Assembly (NCBI RefSeq): GCF_900111105.1
Contig: NZ_FOGC01000007.1
Coordinates: 1 to 64,000 of the forward strand
Reading direction: 5' to 3'
DNA from: Rosenbergiella nectarea
Lineage (GTDB): Bacteria > Pseudomonadota > Gammaproteobacteria > Enterobacterales > Enterobacteriaceae
DNA: 64,000 nt
Shown here: positions 8,179 through 17,127 of the stretch, in pieces
Numbering within the stretch: the stretch's first letter is position 1
How the letters are laid out: each line of letters opens with the position of its first letter
Made by a program: the position numbers and the translations under genes
Notes under the pieces: model-generated
Told to the model about the DNA's origin: nothing
The model's database searches: none
What the model saw: only the letters and a program-made list of their open reading frames with translations

Positions 8179-9720
8179 TTATGATTTCGCCTTCGGCATC
8201 TGGGAAACCAGTGATAGGTTGACATCCATGCCTTCTACTTGGAAATGTGGTACGGCGTAAAGCTTCACACGGAAAAAGCCCGGGTTATCTTCAATATCCT
8301 CTACCACCACTTTCGCATCGCGTAGTGGATGTGACGCCTGCAGCTCATCACCCGGATCGGTCATTTCCGTCACCAGACTGCGTACCCAAGTATTCAACTC
8401 CAGCTCCAGCAGACGACGATCTTTCGTCGTACCGATGTTTTCCCGCTGGATAAGCTTTAGATAATGCGCAATACGCGACAACAGGAAGATATACGGTAGA
8501 CGGGCATTAATACGACTATTGGCCGTCGCGTCAGAGGTATCGTAAACTGCGGGCTTTTGGGTAGAGTTGGCGCTAAAGAAACAGGAATAATCCCTATTTT
8601 TATAGTAGCTTAGAGGAATGAAGCCCAGATTTGCGAATTCAAATTCGCGGGTTTCTGGGATCATCACTTCTGACGGGATCTTGACCTGATTGCCGGTCCC
8701 CAAATCGTAGAGATGAATAGGTAAGTCCTCGACGGCACCACCGGCCTGCGGACCACGAATCTGTACACACCATCCATTATTGATAAAACTACGAACCATA
8801 TTCGATGCGAAGGAAAACGAGGCGTTGGTCCAGAGATATTTATCGTGATCGGGGCCTTTTACTTCTTCCATATAATTGAAGCTGCGCACAGGGACAGTAT
8901 CTGGACCGTACGGCAGGCGCGCCAGGACGCGCGGCATGACTAGACCGATATAGCGGGAATCGTCCGTCTCGCGGAAAGATTTCCATTTGATGTATTCTGC
9001 GCGGTCAAAATAGTTACCAATGTCTTTGATTGCGGCCACCTCTTCCATCGACTCCTTCAGGAAGAATTCAGGACCAGCAGAGCCGATAAACGGCATATGC
9101 GCAGCAGCAGACACTTTTGATATGTTCCGCAGCAGGGCCACATCCTGCGCAGAGGCATCAAATTCGTAAGCGGAAATTAGGGCCGCAATAGGCTCGCCAC
9201 CCGGCGTATCATACTCATCAATATAAGACTGTTTGTACAGACCACTCTGAATGATCTCGGGGCTATCCTCGAAGTCCTGACGTAGGTCCTCTTTAGACAT
9301 ATCCAGTAGCTCAATCTTCACGTTCTGGCGGAAATCGGTTTTATCGACCAGGGATTTCGTGCCACGCCACAGACTTTCTACTGCCTGAAAAGCCTCATGG
9401 TGCATGACGGCATCAAGCTGACGGCTAATCTGGTAGTCCAGCTCAGCGATATGATGGTCAATGAGGTTTTTGTCGAGTTTAGCAATCTTTGAGCCCGATT
9501 TTTTCAGGCATTCCAGAAATACCTGCATCCCAGCCGTTAAACGTTCATCCGCCGTCGCATCCGACATCGCTTGCGTGTCCTGCCAGATATCCAGCGCGCT
9601 TAGCTCGGATACCGGGTGTAGGTTTATTTTCTCGAATAAAGACGTATAAACTCCACCTGTAGCAGGATGTTCCAATACCACGCTCTCGCCGCCAGTCGTA
9701 TTCTCATTTTTTGAAGACAT
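8179..9720 (-). CDS. tssC: TssC (VipB), T6SS sheath large subunit
   Basis: The 513-residue protein is of the VipB/TssC family, with the conserved central motif region LPYGPDTVPVRSFNYMEE, the WTNASFSFASNMVRSF segment, and the C-terminal DNPGFFRVKLYAVPHFQVEG segment. With TssB it polymerises into the contractile sheath around the Hcp tube; ClpV disassembles it. Family length is about 490-520. It follows tssB after 39 bp. A Met precedes SSKNENTTGG with nothing better upstream, so the start is straightforward. Confidence 0.97.
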   Translation of the reverse strand: MSSKNENTTGGESVVLEHPATGGVYTSLFEKINLHPVSELSALDIWQDTQAMSDATADERLTAGMQVFLECLKKSGSKIAKLDKNLIDHHIAELDYQISRQLDAVMHHEAFQAVESLWRGTKSLVDKTDFRQNVKIELLDMSKEDLRQDFEDSPEIIQSGLYKQSYIDEYDTPGGEPIAALISAYEFDASAQDVALLRNISKVSAAAHMPFIGSAGPEFFLKESMEEVAAIKDIGNYFDRAEYIKWKSFRETDDSRYIGLVMPRVLARLPYGPDTVPVRSFNYMEEVKGPDHDKYLWTNASFSFASNMVRSFINNGWCVQIRGPQAGGAVEDLPIHLYDLGTGNQVKIPSEVMIPETREFEFANLGFIPLSYYKNRDYSCFFSANSTQKPAVYDTSDATANSRINARLPYIFLLSRIAHYLKLIQRENIGTTKDRRLLELELNTWVRSLVTEMTDPGDELQASHPLRDAKVVVEDIEDNPGFFRVKLYAVPHFQVEGMDVNLSLVSQMPKAKS

Positions 9721-9759
9721 CCGTTTCTTCCTTATTAATCCGTTAAATCATGGGGACCT

Positions 9760-10257
9760 TTAGGGCTGTTTTGGGGCCAAGGCTAAAAGTTCGGCGCTAA
9801 GTTCGGCGCGTAGAGTGGGATCAATCAGAATTTTTTCCAGCTCCTTTCGAAAAGCCTGATTGTCCAGCAAGTTAGCTTTTAAATCGCGAAGCAAATTACG
9901 CATAGAAAGCATCGCCTTTAACTGGGGGACCTGCCGGGAAACCTCCTCCGGGGTGAAGTCTTTCATGCTGCGAAAGGTCAGGCAGATACTGTCTTCGCTG
10001 CCATCGCCGGCGAGTGTGTTTTCAACGGTCAAATTAACTTTTGGGGAATACTCTACAAGCACAGAGTCAAAGTTTGTTTTGTTGAGGTTAACTTTCTTGC
10101 GCTCAGATAAGGGCGCGGACTCCTGGCCATTGCTGAAATCACCCGCCACGAGCAACTTTAGGGGGAGCTCAGTTTTCTTGCTCGCTCCCCCGGTATGTAG
10201 GTCAAGCTTTAGATTAATACGTGCCTTGGGTACTTCATTCTGGAAACTATCAGCCAT
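9760..10257 (-). CDS. tssB: TssB (VipA), T6SS sheath small subunit
   Basis: The 165-residue protein begins MADSFQNEVPKARINLKLDL and contains the LKLLVAGDF strand and the C-terminal LLRDLKANLLDNQAFRKEL helix, all typical of TssB. It pairs with TssC in the sheath. It is the first gene of the T6SS run visible here; a 697-bp non-coding stretch lies upstream, so the operon promoter is probably between 10258 and about 10600. Confidence 0.97.
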   Translation of the reverse strand: MADSFQNEVPKARINLKLDLHTGGASKKTELPLKLLVAGDFSNGQESAPLSERKKVNLNKTNFDSVLVEYSPKVNLTVENTLAGDGSEDSICLTFRSMKDFTPEEVSRQVPQLKAMLSMRNLLRDLKANLLDNQAFRKELEKILIDPTLRAELSAELLALAPKQP

Positions 10258-10932
10258 ATCATCATCCCTTGTTTATCGCTGTGTAGACTTTTCAGACTCT
10301 CATGATCTGGATGCATGATAGAATAATGATCGATTAAAGATCAATAATACGGAGCTTTAATTTGCATATATGTTATTACTAAGAATTTTACACTAGACCC
10401 TAATAGTAAATCGTTTTACAAGCCCATTAAAATGAACTACATATAGCCTATTAAATGAGCATTTATATCGTAATAAATGAAAATCCGGATAATTAATAAT
10501 CAAATGCGGTTCAGGTGATTTAAATCAATACCTGAGAGTTACGGATACGCATTCAGTTTCAGGAATAACGTTCAGATAAGCTGTGTAGAAAAATGAGGAG
10601 CAGGACAGGAACACGGAATTGATAATATTGCCACCGATGATGATATCTTTCGCTACGGTCTTTACGTCGAATTCCCATAAAGATTATACCGAGAAATTAG
10701 GGTTATCTCCGACGCAGGGCCTTATCTGCTATCAAAACGATACATAATCTGGCTAAGCCACTGCATACTTTCAGCAAGTGTGAGTGGAGAAAATGCTTTG
10801 GGGGAAGATTGAAGAAGAGTATTCAAGGCTGGAATGGGTCGCGAAAAAAACCGTCATTCTCTATACCAGATTACGGTTTTCACAGGACTCTTAAACGTTT
10901 AACCAATCGCCTTACTGATGGCTAATCGTTAC
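10258..10932. other. Long AT-rich intergenic region upstream of tssB
   Basis: About 675 bp carry no reading frame I can support on either strand. The part next to tssB is very AT-rich and is the likely T6SS promoter region. The middle (about 10560-10900) has more even composition and could be a gene or mobile-element relic, but I recognise no family. No IS ends, tRNA or sigma-54 type GG-N10-GC motif was evident. Confidence 0.5.
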
Positions 10933-10956
10933 GGCTCACACTGTGAGCCTTTTTTT
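10933..10956 (+). terminator. Intrinsic terminator, plus orientation
   Basis: GGCTCAC (10933-10939), loop ACT, GTGAGCC (10943-10949), then seven T residues on the plus strand. The flanking genes are both on the minus strand, so the U-tract points the wrong way for cioB and the DUF2474 gene, whose stop codon overlaps the T run. On the minus strand the stem would still end the cio transcript but lacks a U-tract. Confidence 0.65.
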
Positions 10957-11137
10957 AGCGGGTCATCCCGGCACTGTGCATCAATAGCCAGAGGATGATT
11001 GCCACCCCCCCCAGTGCCGCAATACTGCCTAACCACAGCAGCAACAACCAACGAAGCTGTGTCATCTTGCCAGAGGGCGTCTTGCCCTCTGACGTTGATG
11101 CGAGACGCTTAACCGCCAACTCAGTGATACCCTTCAT
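10955..11137 (-). CDS. DUF2474-type small membrane subunit of the cio oxidase
   Basis: The C-terminal 36 residues, from MTQLRWLLLLWLGSIAALGG onward, form one transmembrane helix ending LMHSAGMTR. They match what I know of DUF2474 micro-proteins found after cioB, analogous to CydX of the bd-I oxidase. The start is uncertain. The ATG at 11137 overlaps the end of cioB, a TTG at 11119 lies two bases after the cioB stop, and an ATG at 11065 would give just the helix. An 8-bp stem (11071-11078 with 11084-11091) sits in the N-terminal coding part. Confidence 0.72.
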   Translation of the reverse strand: MKGITELAVKRLASTSEGKTPSGKMTQLRWLLLLWLGSIAALGGVAIILWLLMHSAGMTR

Positions 11138-12128
11138 CTTCAGAAATCTTCCCACGGAAGACATAGTAACTCCAGAAGGTGTAGGTCAAAATGACTGGGA
11201 TGATCAGTAAGCCACCCACTAGCATAAAGCCTTGGCTTTGTGGGGGTGAAGCCGCCTGCCAAATAGAGATGGACGGTGGAATAATATTTGGCCATAAGCT
11301 AATTCCAAGACCAGTAAAGCCAAGGAAAATTAAGCCTAAGGTCAGTAGGAACGGCGCATAATCCGCACGACGTTTCACTGCCTTCAGAATACCCAAGCCA
11401 CACATCACCACCAGTACGGGCACAGGTAAGAACCAATAAAGATTCGGTCGAGTAAACCAACGCTCAGAAATGGCATTGTGCGCCAGTGGTGTCCAAATAC
11501 TGATAATCGCGATAACAATTAATAGCGCAATCGTCAGCGGCTTGGTTAATTGTGACATCTTATCGTGCAATGCATGCTGAGTTTTCATGATCAGCCAGCT
11601 GCTGCCCAGCAGAGCATAGGCTAATACCAATCCAACGCCGCAGAATAGAGGGAACGGCGATAACCATCCCATCACATCGCCGGTAAAGACACGGCCCGTC
11701 ACCTGGATACCTTTAAGAATGGTACCAACCGAGATGCCTTGCATAAAGGTCGCGAGGAAAGAGCCACCAATAAAGGCTTTATCCCAGAACGGTCGGTGAT
11801 GTTCTGTCGCTTTGAAGCGGAACTCGAATGCCACACCACGGAAAATTAACCCGAATAGCATCAGCGTGATGGGGATCGATAAGGCATCCGCAATCACGGC
11901 GTATGCGAGAGGGAATGCACCGAAAAGCGCTGCGCCCCCTAGAATGAGCCAGGTTTCATTACCATCCCACACTGGCGCGACAGTGTTGACCATCATGTCA
12001 CGTTCAACAGGATCTTTAATGAAGGGAAAAATTAACCCTATCCCAAGGTCAAAGCCATCCATCACGATATACATCAATATGGCAAAAATAATGATGGTGA
12101 ACCAAATAATTGAGAGATCGATACCCAT
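11121..12128 (-). CDS. cioB: Cytochrome bd-type quinol oxidase subunit II, cyanide-insensitive type
   Basis: The 335-residue integral membrane protein of the CydB family starts MGIDLSIIWFTIIIFAIL and has the conserved YIVMDGFDLGIG and WDGNETWLILGGAALFGAFP segments. It pairs with subunit I in a heme bd quinol:O2 oxidoreductase of the inner membrane. The start at 12128 is chosen over an upstream in-frame ATG at 12161 because it lies one base after the cioA stop and fits the family N-terminus. The downstream DUF2474 gene overlaps or abuts it. Confidence 0.93.
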   Translation of the reverse strand: MGIDLSIIWFTIIIFAILMYIVMDGFDLGIGLIFPFIKDPVERDMMVNTVAPVWDGNETWLILGGAALFGAFPLAYAVIADALSIPITLMLFGLIFRGVAFEFRFKATEHHRPFWDKAFIGGSFLATFMQGISVGTILKGIQVTGRVFTGDVMGWLSPFPLFCGVGLVLAYALLGSSWLIMKTQHALHDKMSQLTKPLTIALLIVIAIISIWTPLAHNAISERWFTRPNLYWFLPVPVLVVMCGLGILKAVKRRADYAPFLLTLGLIFLGFTGLGISLWPNIIPPSISIWQAASPPQSQGFMLVGGLLIIPVILTYTFWSYYVFRGKISEDEGYH

Positions 12129-12129
12129 G

Positions 12130-13557
12130 TTATTTTTTCTCCTCTGGTTTCTTAGAGGCATCTACCGCAGAGAGTGGACGAGCCGGCGTATGGTGTTGAC
12201 CTGGACCACCATGGATCTCTTCTCTTCCCTCGCCTTCTACTGGACCTTTCTTGATAAGACGGATCAGATACACATAACCAATACCAAATACCGATGCGTA
12301 GACAACAATAAAGGCAATCAAACTGAAGGTCATTTGTAGCGCGCTGTGTGGCGAAACGGCATCACTGGTACGTAGAACACCGTAAACCACCCAGGGCTGA
12401 CGACCAATCTCTGTCGTAAACCAGCCGGCTAACATCGCTAATAAACCAGAAGGGCCCATTAGCAAGGTGAACCATAAGAATGGACGTGAATCATAGAGAC
12501 GTTTTTTATAACGCATCCATAGGCTCGCAACACCTAACAGAATCATCAGCATGCCCAGCCCAGCCATCACACGGAATGACCAGAAAACAATCGTCGAGTT
12601 AGGGCGATCCTCTTTCGGGAAGGTTTTCAATGCAGGCACTTGCTTATCAAGGCTATGCGTGAGAATCAAGCTTCCCAGATAAGGAATTTCCAGCGCATAT
12701 TTAGTTTTTTCCTGCTGCATATCTGGCATACCAAACAGAATAAGCGGAGTCGGCTCGCCAGGAGGGTTTTCCCAGTGACCTTCAATCGCTGCAATTTTTG
12801 CTGGTTGGTGTTCAAGCGTATTCAGACCATGCGCATCACCCAAGAAAGCTTGAATAGGCGAGACGATTAATGCCATCCACAATGACATTGATAACATTTT
12901 CTTAATGGCAGGCGTTTTATTGCCCCGAAGTAAATGCCACGCCGCAGAAGCTCCGACGAAAAATGCGGTCGCCAAGAAAGCTGCGGTACTCATATGCATT
13001 AAACGGAACGGGAACGAGGGGTTGAAGACAATCTGCATCCAGCTTTCAGGTACCACAACACCATTCTGAATGCTAAAGCCCTGCGGGGTTTGCATCCAAC
13101 TGTTAGAGGCTAAAATCCAGAAGGTCGAGAGAATGGTGCCGAGTGCCACCATACAGGTTGCGAAGAAGTGCAAGCCAGGCCCTACGCGATTCCACCCAAA
13201 TAGCATTACCCCAAGGAAGCCCGCTTCCAAGAAGAACGCTGTCAGTACTTCGTAGGTTAACATGGGGCCGGTGATACTTCCCGCGAACTGGGAGAATCCA
13301 CTCCAGTTAGTCCCAAACTCATAGGCCATTACCAGCCCAGAAACGACTCCCATACCGAAGTTAACCGCGAAAGCCTTTATCCAAAAATGGTATAAATCGC
13401 GATAAGTTTCGTTTTTCGTTTTTAACCACAATCCTTCTAGCACGGCGAGGAAACTCGCTAGCCCGATCGTGATCGCCGGAAACAAAATATGGAAAGATAC
13501 AGTAAACGCAAACTGTAATCTTGCCAGATGAAATGCATCAAGCCCGAACATTGCCAC
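12130..13557 (-). CDS. cioA: Cytochrome bd-type quinol oxidase subunit I, short Q-loop (CioA)
   Basis: The 475-residue protein begins MAMFGLDAFHLARLQFAFTV and carries the GRQPW motif (EIGRQPWVVYG) near the C-terminus. It binds the b and d hemes and oxidises quinol. The region between the quinol-binding helix and GRQPW is short compared with E. coli CydA (about 520 residues), placing it in the CioA/short Q-loop group. Many members of that group are cyanide-insensitive, but sensitivity cannot be read from sequence. Its operon is cioA-cioB-DUF2474. The 290 bp upstream hold an AT-rich promoter region. Confidence 0.92.
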   Translation of the reverse strand: MAMFGLDAFHLARLQFAFTVSFHILFPAITIGLASFLAVLEGLWLKTKNETYRDLYHFWIKAFAVNFGMGVVSGLVMAYEFGTNWSGFSQFAGSITGPMLTYEVLTAFFLEAGFLGVMLFGWNRVGPGLHFFATCMVALGTILSTFWILASNSWMQTPQGFSIQNGVVVPESWMQIVFNPSFPFRLMHMSTAAFLATAFFVGASAAWHLLRGNKTPAIKKMLSMSLWMALIVSPIQAFLGDAHGLNTLEHQPAKIAAIEGHWENPPGEPTPLILFGMPDMQQEKTKYALEIPYLGSLILTHSLDKQVPALKTFPKEDRPNSTIVFWSFRVMAGLGMLMILLGVASLWMRYKKRLYDSRPFLWFTLLMGPSGLLAMLAGWFTTEIGRQPWVVYGVLRTSDAVSPHSALQMTFSLIAFIVVYASVFGIGYVYLIRLIKKGPVEGEGREEIHGGPGQHHTPARPLSAVDASKKPEEKK

Positions 13558-13669
13558 CTCTTACATTACAATTAAAAGACAATTAATGATAATACTTAAC
13601 AGACAGTGAAATCATTTAACACAATGATTTCTATCAAACTATTTTACGCTTATCGCCTGATATGAACAG

Positions 13670-13686
13670 AATTATTCAGAATAATT
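13670..13686. promoter_or_regulatory. 17-bp palindrome upstream of cioA, possible operator
   Basis: AATTATTC (13670-13677), one A, and GAATAATT (13679-13686) form a perfect inverted repeat about 115 bp upstream of the cioA start. It could bind a dimeric regulator, but it matches no motif I can name with certainty. AT-rich palindromes also arise by chance. Confidence 0.3.
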
Positions 13687-13847
13687 TAAGCGTTTTTGGT
13701 GGACCGACTGTTACCTAAGGGAGAGCGGTAAATGGAAAGTAATTAAAGTGTAGCGGAAAAAGGAGATAGTGGAAACACTGGAGATAATAGTGTTACTTAA
13801 GTGTGACTATTTACAACAATTAGCCAGAGAGGCGCTGGCAATGAACG

Positions 13848-14144
13848 TTAACTTTTGACTTCGTAGTTGCATTGGAACCAACGTGTCGTATAGCCAGGTA
13901 AGGTACCGGCCTCCTCGGGTAAAGGGTCAACTTTGTCAAAGCCTTGTTGAACACAACGTTGCGTAATATAGGCATTGAGCGCGGCGCGGTCGAGTTGATG
14001 AGGTTGATAACGGAATTGATAGGTATGCGCAACCTTATCGTGATCGATTTCTGTAAACCCCCCTATTTGCTGCTTCGCACACCCCACCACTAGAGTGCTG
14101 ATACTAAACGCTATTCCTGCCCAGAGTGCCTTATTGTACGACAT
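13848..14144 (-). CDS. Small predicted lipoprotein of unknown function
   Basis: The 98-residue protein has a signal peptide ending in a lipobox (LVVGC, cysteine at residue 22), so the mature lipoprotein would be about 77 residues. The mature part is rich in Tyr, Gln and Arg and holds two further cysteines (QRCVQQGF and WFQCNYE) that could form a disulfide. I do not recognise the family. It is monocistronic by spacing, with 115 bp to the gene upstream and 290 bp to cioA downstream. Confidence 0.7.
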   Translation of the reverse strand: MSYNKALWAGIAFSISTLVVGCAKQQIGGFTEIDHDKVAHTYQFRYQPHQLDRAALNAYITQRCVQQGFDKVDPLPEEAGTLPGYTTRWFQCNYEVKS

Positions 14145-14259
14145 GGTGCCCCTTCCATAATGAGATTGACCCTAGATCTCGCTACTATAACCGAGACAAC
14201 GGTGCGCATTATCGTATTTTATGGTGTTTGGATGATTATCAGTAGATTCTGAACCTTTA

Positions 14260-14970
14260 TCAGCCCACGACCATCTGACGGATAAGATTCGCAGCTTTTG
14301 GCTGAGGTAATGTTAGGATCGTTCGATAAAGATCAATCGACATCACGCAGAGCTTTTGATGGTCTGTCGCTAAATCCTCTGGTTGATTGAGTTGCTGTAA
14401 TTCATTACCCCATTGCGGATAAAGCCTCTTCACCACGTCATTCAGCGCATTATGTGCAGCCGCAATATCGCGCGGCCGGTCGCCATCTTGACTGTGTAGA
14501 AATAGTTGCTCTAGGGCTTCTTCATCAACTTGATTCATTTGAGGGCTTAGGAGTTCGCCAATGTTCACGCCGCCTGATACTTGCGGATAAAGGAATCGAT
14601 AGCAACTTTCAGCTGAGATCTTGTTCAATGCTTGCATCTCTTGAACCGCGACGGCAATGTAGCCCGTTACCGCGCGATCATCTGCCTTAACAATTCTAAG
14701 GTTCACCAATTCGGTGAGCTGTCCACGCACCTCACCGATCGCTTGTTGTTGACTATGCTCTGCGGCCAATGAATGCATAAAAGACTCACTCACTTCCTGC
14801 CAAAGCTGTGGCTCTTGCTGTTTAAGTAATCGATAGCCCGGTAACGCGGCAAATTGAGCGAGCGCCTGTTGCTGCGCGTGCTGACGCGAATCGGTTGAAG
14901 GGGTATAGAAGCGATAACCGATGGCACCGATGATAACGATGATGATAAAAATAAGAGTGGCTTTACGCAC
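14260..14970 (-). CDS. Hypothetical membrane-anchored protein
   Basis: The 236-residue protein has one N-terminal transmembrane segment (ATLIFIIIVIIGAIGYRFY) with little before it, then a soluble, mostly helical, Gln-rich domain that would be periplasmic. Two cysteines (AESCYRF, KLCVMS) are present. It has no catalytic motif I recognise, so I assign no function. It is followed by the small lipoprotein gene on the same strand 115 bp away; co-transcription is possible. Confidence 0.7.
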   Translation of the reverse strand: MRKATLIFIIIVIIGAIGYRFYTPSTDSRQHAQQQALAQFAALPGYRLLKQQEPQLWQEVSESFMHSLAAEHSQQQAIGEVRGQLTELVNLRIVKADDRAVTGYIAVAVQEMQALNKISAESCYRFLYPQVSGGVNIGELLSPQMNQVDEEALEQLFLHSQDGDRPRDIAAAHNALNDVVKRLYPQWGNELQQLNQPEDLATDHQKLCVMSIDLYRTILTLPQPKAANLIRQMVVG

Positions 14971-15175
14971 AAATAATATCCGTTAAATCTCACTACTCTG
15001 CCTAGCAGTCGCTGTGACGGCCAGTCAAAGAAGAAATATTAGGTCGTTAAGGTATTGAACTGGATGGATAACCTAGGTCATAACCCAGTCCTCAATCCTT
15101 AGAATATAGCTGATTTTCTCAGAGGATTAAGTCTGAAATTGTTAATCTTCCCTACAGACGACAGAAATTTAGCCA

Positions 15176-15652
15176 CTAGCCATCACTCTGCCCTTCGCTC
15201 AAATCAATCAATACCGGACAGCACGCGGTTTCGAGCACCGCGGCGCTGACGGAACCTTTAAACAGTCGGTTAAAGGGGGAGAGGTGTCGACGTCCCATAA
15301 TAATCATGGTAGCGGAGAGCTTATTCGCTTGCTCAACAATGACCGCTGCAGGCTCCCCTCGGCAAAGTAGACCGCGAGCCGAGACCCCGGACTGTTGGAA
15401 AGGGACTAATGCGGCACGAACGCTGGTCTCAGCACAGTTTAGGGGATCTTTAGGCTGCCCATGCTGTTGGACGGCTTGGTCGATCGCGCACTCAATATCC
15501 ATCACCTCACCCTCGACGCCGCCGTCAGTCGGTAGACAGCAAATAATCACGACTGACGCATTTCGGAGCATAGCTTCTTGCAACGTTAATTGACTGATCG
15601 TGGTGGAAAGATTGTTCTGGTGATCGATTGCCATAACCACTGTATTCATCAC
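15176..15652 (-). CDS. Universal stress protein, UspA superfamily
   Basis: The 158-residue single-domain protein starts with a beta strand (NTVVMAID) and ends with the Usp nucleotide-binding signature: MGRRHLSPFNRLFKGSVS followed by CCPVLIDL, i.e. G-x2-G/R…GS with the final strand. This resembles the ATP-binding UspF/UspG-type proteins rather than UspA. Its role is stress survival by an unclear mechanism. The start could be either of the first two methionines. It is monocistronic. Confidence 0.88.
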   Translation of the reverse strand: MMNTVVMAIDHQNNLSTTISQLTLQEAMLRNASVVIICCLPTDGGVEGEVMDIECAIDQAVQQHGQPKDPLNCAETSVRAALVPFQQSGVSARGLLCRGEPAAVIVEQANKLSATMIIMGRRHLSPFNRLFKGSVSAAVLETACCPVLIDLSEGQSDG

Positions 15653-15831
15653 ATTATCCCTTAGTCGAAGATATTTTCACTCTACTGCCAATCTAAATAC
15701 TCTCTCAAGCGATTTAATTAAAAAAAATGATGTAGGGTCATCCGCATTATGTCAGTAGCGCGTGAATGATGTTAATTCTCAGTAAGGAATATTTCTTTTT
15801 ACGTTAAATCAACGTACATTACGCGGGATCA

Positions 15832-15853
15832 AAATCGTGATGCACATCACGTA
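15832..15853 (+). promoter_or_regulatory. Predicted CRP site upstream of ypdK
   Basis: The core GTGA-TGCACA-TCAC is a near-perfect match to the CRP pattern TGTGA-N6-TCACA, embedded in AT-rich flanks starting AAATC. It lies about 64 bp before the ypdK start, a spacing compatible with activation. Glucokinase on the other side faces away, so the small gene is the obvious target. Confidence 0.6.
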
Positions 15854-15916
15854 GTACGATTGCGATGAGCTGTACCAAGGTATTCAGCGGAATAAAATGA
15901 TAATAGAGGATATCTT

Positions 15917-15991
15917 ATGAAATATGCACTGATGGGAATTTCGTTTTTTGTTGTGCTGTGGCTAGGGACGTTTGTATTGCTACTGAAATAA
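15917..15991 (+). CDS. ypdK: YpdK, 24-residue single-pass membrane peptide
   Basis: The frame of 24 codons begins MKYALMGISFFVVLW and ends VLLLK. It closely resembles E. coli YpdK (23 residues, MKY-FMGISF…WAGTF…), known to be a small membrane protein. A GAGGAT ribosome site precedes the ATG. In E. coli ypdK lies a few genes from glk between lpxP and alaC; those two genes are absent here and ypdK is directly next to glk. It is too short for ordinary gene finders. Its function is unknown. Confidence 0.82.
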   Translation: MKYALMGISFFVVLWLGTFVLLLK

Positions 15992-15992
15992 T

Positions 15993-16013
15993 AACAGGGC
16001 GTTAGCCCTGTTA
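15993..16013. terminator. Stem-loop between convergent ypdK and glk
   Basis: AACAGGGC-GTTA-type hairpin with GCCCTGTT lies between the two stop codons. The following sequence is TTATT-like on the minus strand and TTATGCTC on the plus strand, so it probably works mainly for glk, with a weak U-tract. Confidence 0.55.
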
Positions 16014-16023
16014 TGCTCTCGGT

Positions 16024-16989
16024 TTATAACACCGAACCGAGGGTTTGGCGTATGTGCGCCCCTGCCCCGAGCAACCCAGGTTGTTCATGAGTAATCATGT
16101 AGACAGGGATGTCTTTAACATAATCACGAAAACGTCCTTTGTCTTCGAATGCAGCACGAAAGCCTGAGGCTTTAAAGAACTCAAGGAAACGTGGAACAAT
16201 TCCGCCGGCAATATAAACGCCACCGAAGGTGCCTAAGGTTAAGGCTAAGTTTCCGCCAAAACGCCCCATAATGACACAGAACAGAGAGAGCGCACGACGG
16301 CAGTCGATACAGCTATCTTCTAACGCACGTTCACTCACTTCGCGTGGTTTGAGTTCTTCCGGCTCACGATGGTCGGCTTTCACGATACCGCGGTAGAGAT
16401 TCACCAAACCTGCACCAGAAAGTACGCGTTCAGCAGAGACGTGACCCATCTCTTCACGTAAGACTTCTAATATTTGATCTTCTTCTTCACTATTCGGTGC
16501 GAAGTCAACATGTCCGCCCTCTCCAGGTAAGGGTACCCAACGCTTATCCACGTGCACTAAATGGCTCACACCCAATCCAGTTCCGGCACCATAAACAGCG
16601 ATAGGTTTATCTGCTACAGGTTCATCTCCACCAAACTTCAATACGTCACTCTCCCCTAACATCGGGATGGCCATTGACACTGCGGTGAAGTCATTAATCA
16701 CTTCAAAGTGTTCGAAGTGTAGATTTTCTTTCATAGCCTGGATTGAAAAAGCCCAAGGATGATTGGTCATTGCAATCCAATCACCTTTAACTGGGCAAGC
16801 AATGGCGATGCAGGCATCAACAACGTCAATATGTTGTTGATCTAAATAGTGCCGGATAACCGCCTCAAGGCTCGGGTAGTCTGATGTTGGAAAAGTATCA
16901 ATTTGCGATATCAATCCGTTAGCCACATCACAAAGTGCTAACCGTGCATTGGTGCCACCCACATCGCCGACTAATGCATATTTAGTCAT
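16024..16989 (-). CDS. glk: Glucokinase
   Basis: The 321-residue protein begins [20 protein letters not shown], with the GDVGGTN phosphate-binding loop of the bacterial glucokinase (GlcK-A) family. It has [15 protein letters not shown] and [10 protein letters not shown] in the middle and [22 protein letters not shown] near the C-terminus. Identity to E. coli Glk is high over its full length. It phosphorylates intracellular glucose with ATP, which complements the PTS genes further right in the window. Confidence 0.98.
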   Translation of the reverse strand: MTKYALVGDVGGTNARLALCDVANGLISQIDTFPTSDYPSLEAVIRHYLDQQHIDVVDACIAIACPVKGDWIAMTNHPWAFSIQAMKENLHFEHFEVINDFTAVSMAIPMLGESDVLKFGGDEPVADKPIAVYGAGTGLGVSHLVHVDKRWVPLPGEGGHVDFAPNSEEEDQILEVLREEMGHVSAERVLSGAGLVNLYRGIVKADHREPEELKPREVSERALEDSCIDCRRALSLFCVIMGRFGGNLALTLGTFGGVYIAGGIVPRFLEFFKASGFRAAFEDKGRFRDYVKDIPVYMITHEQPGLLGAGAHIRQTLGSVL

Positions 16990-17127
16990 TATTTTTAATG
17001 CTCCACTCGGGATAATTCATCTTAAGTCGCCAAACAACTTAAGCTAAGTTTCAATGAGCTTCGTTATGCCTACGCCAGACAGGTGCATACGAATAAACTC
17101 AATAAAGTATTAAGAGGACAATTATTT

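Noticed and set aside
12130-13557. Naming the oxidase genes cydA/cydB (bd-I).
   Set aside because: Subunit I is only 475 residues with a short Q-loop, and the partner micro-protein is DUF2474 rather than CydX, so the cio type fits better.
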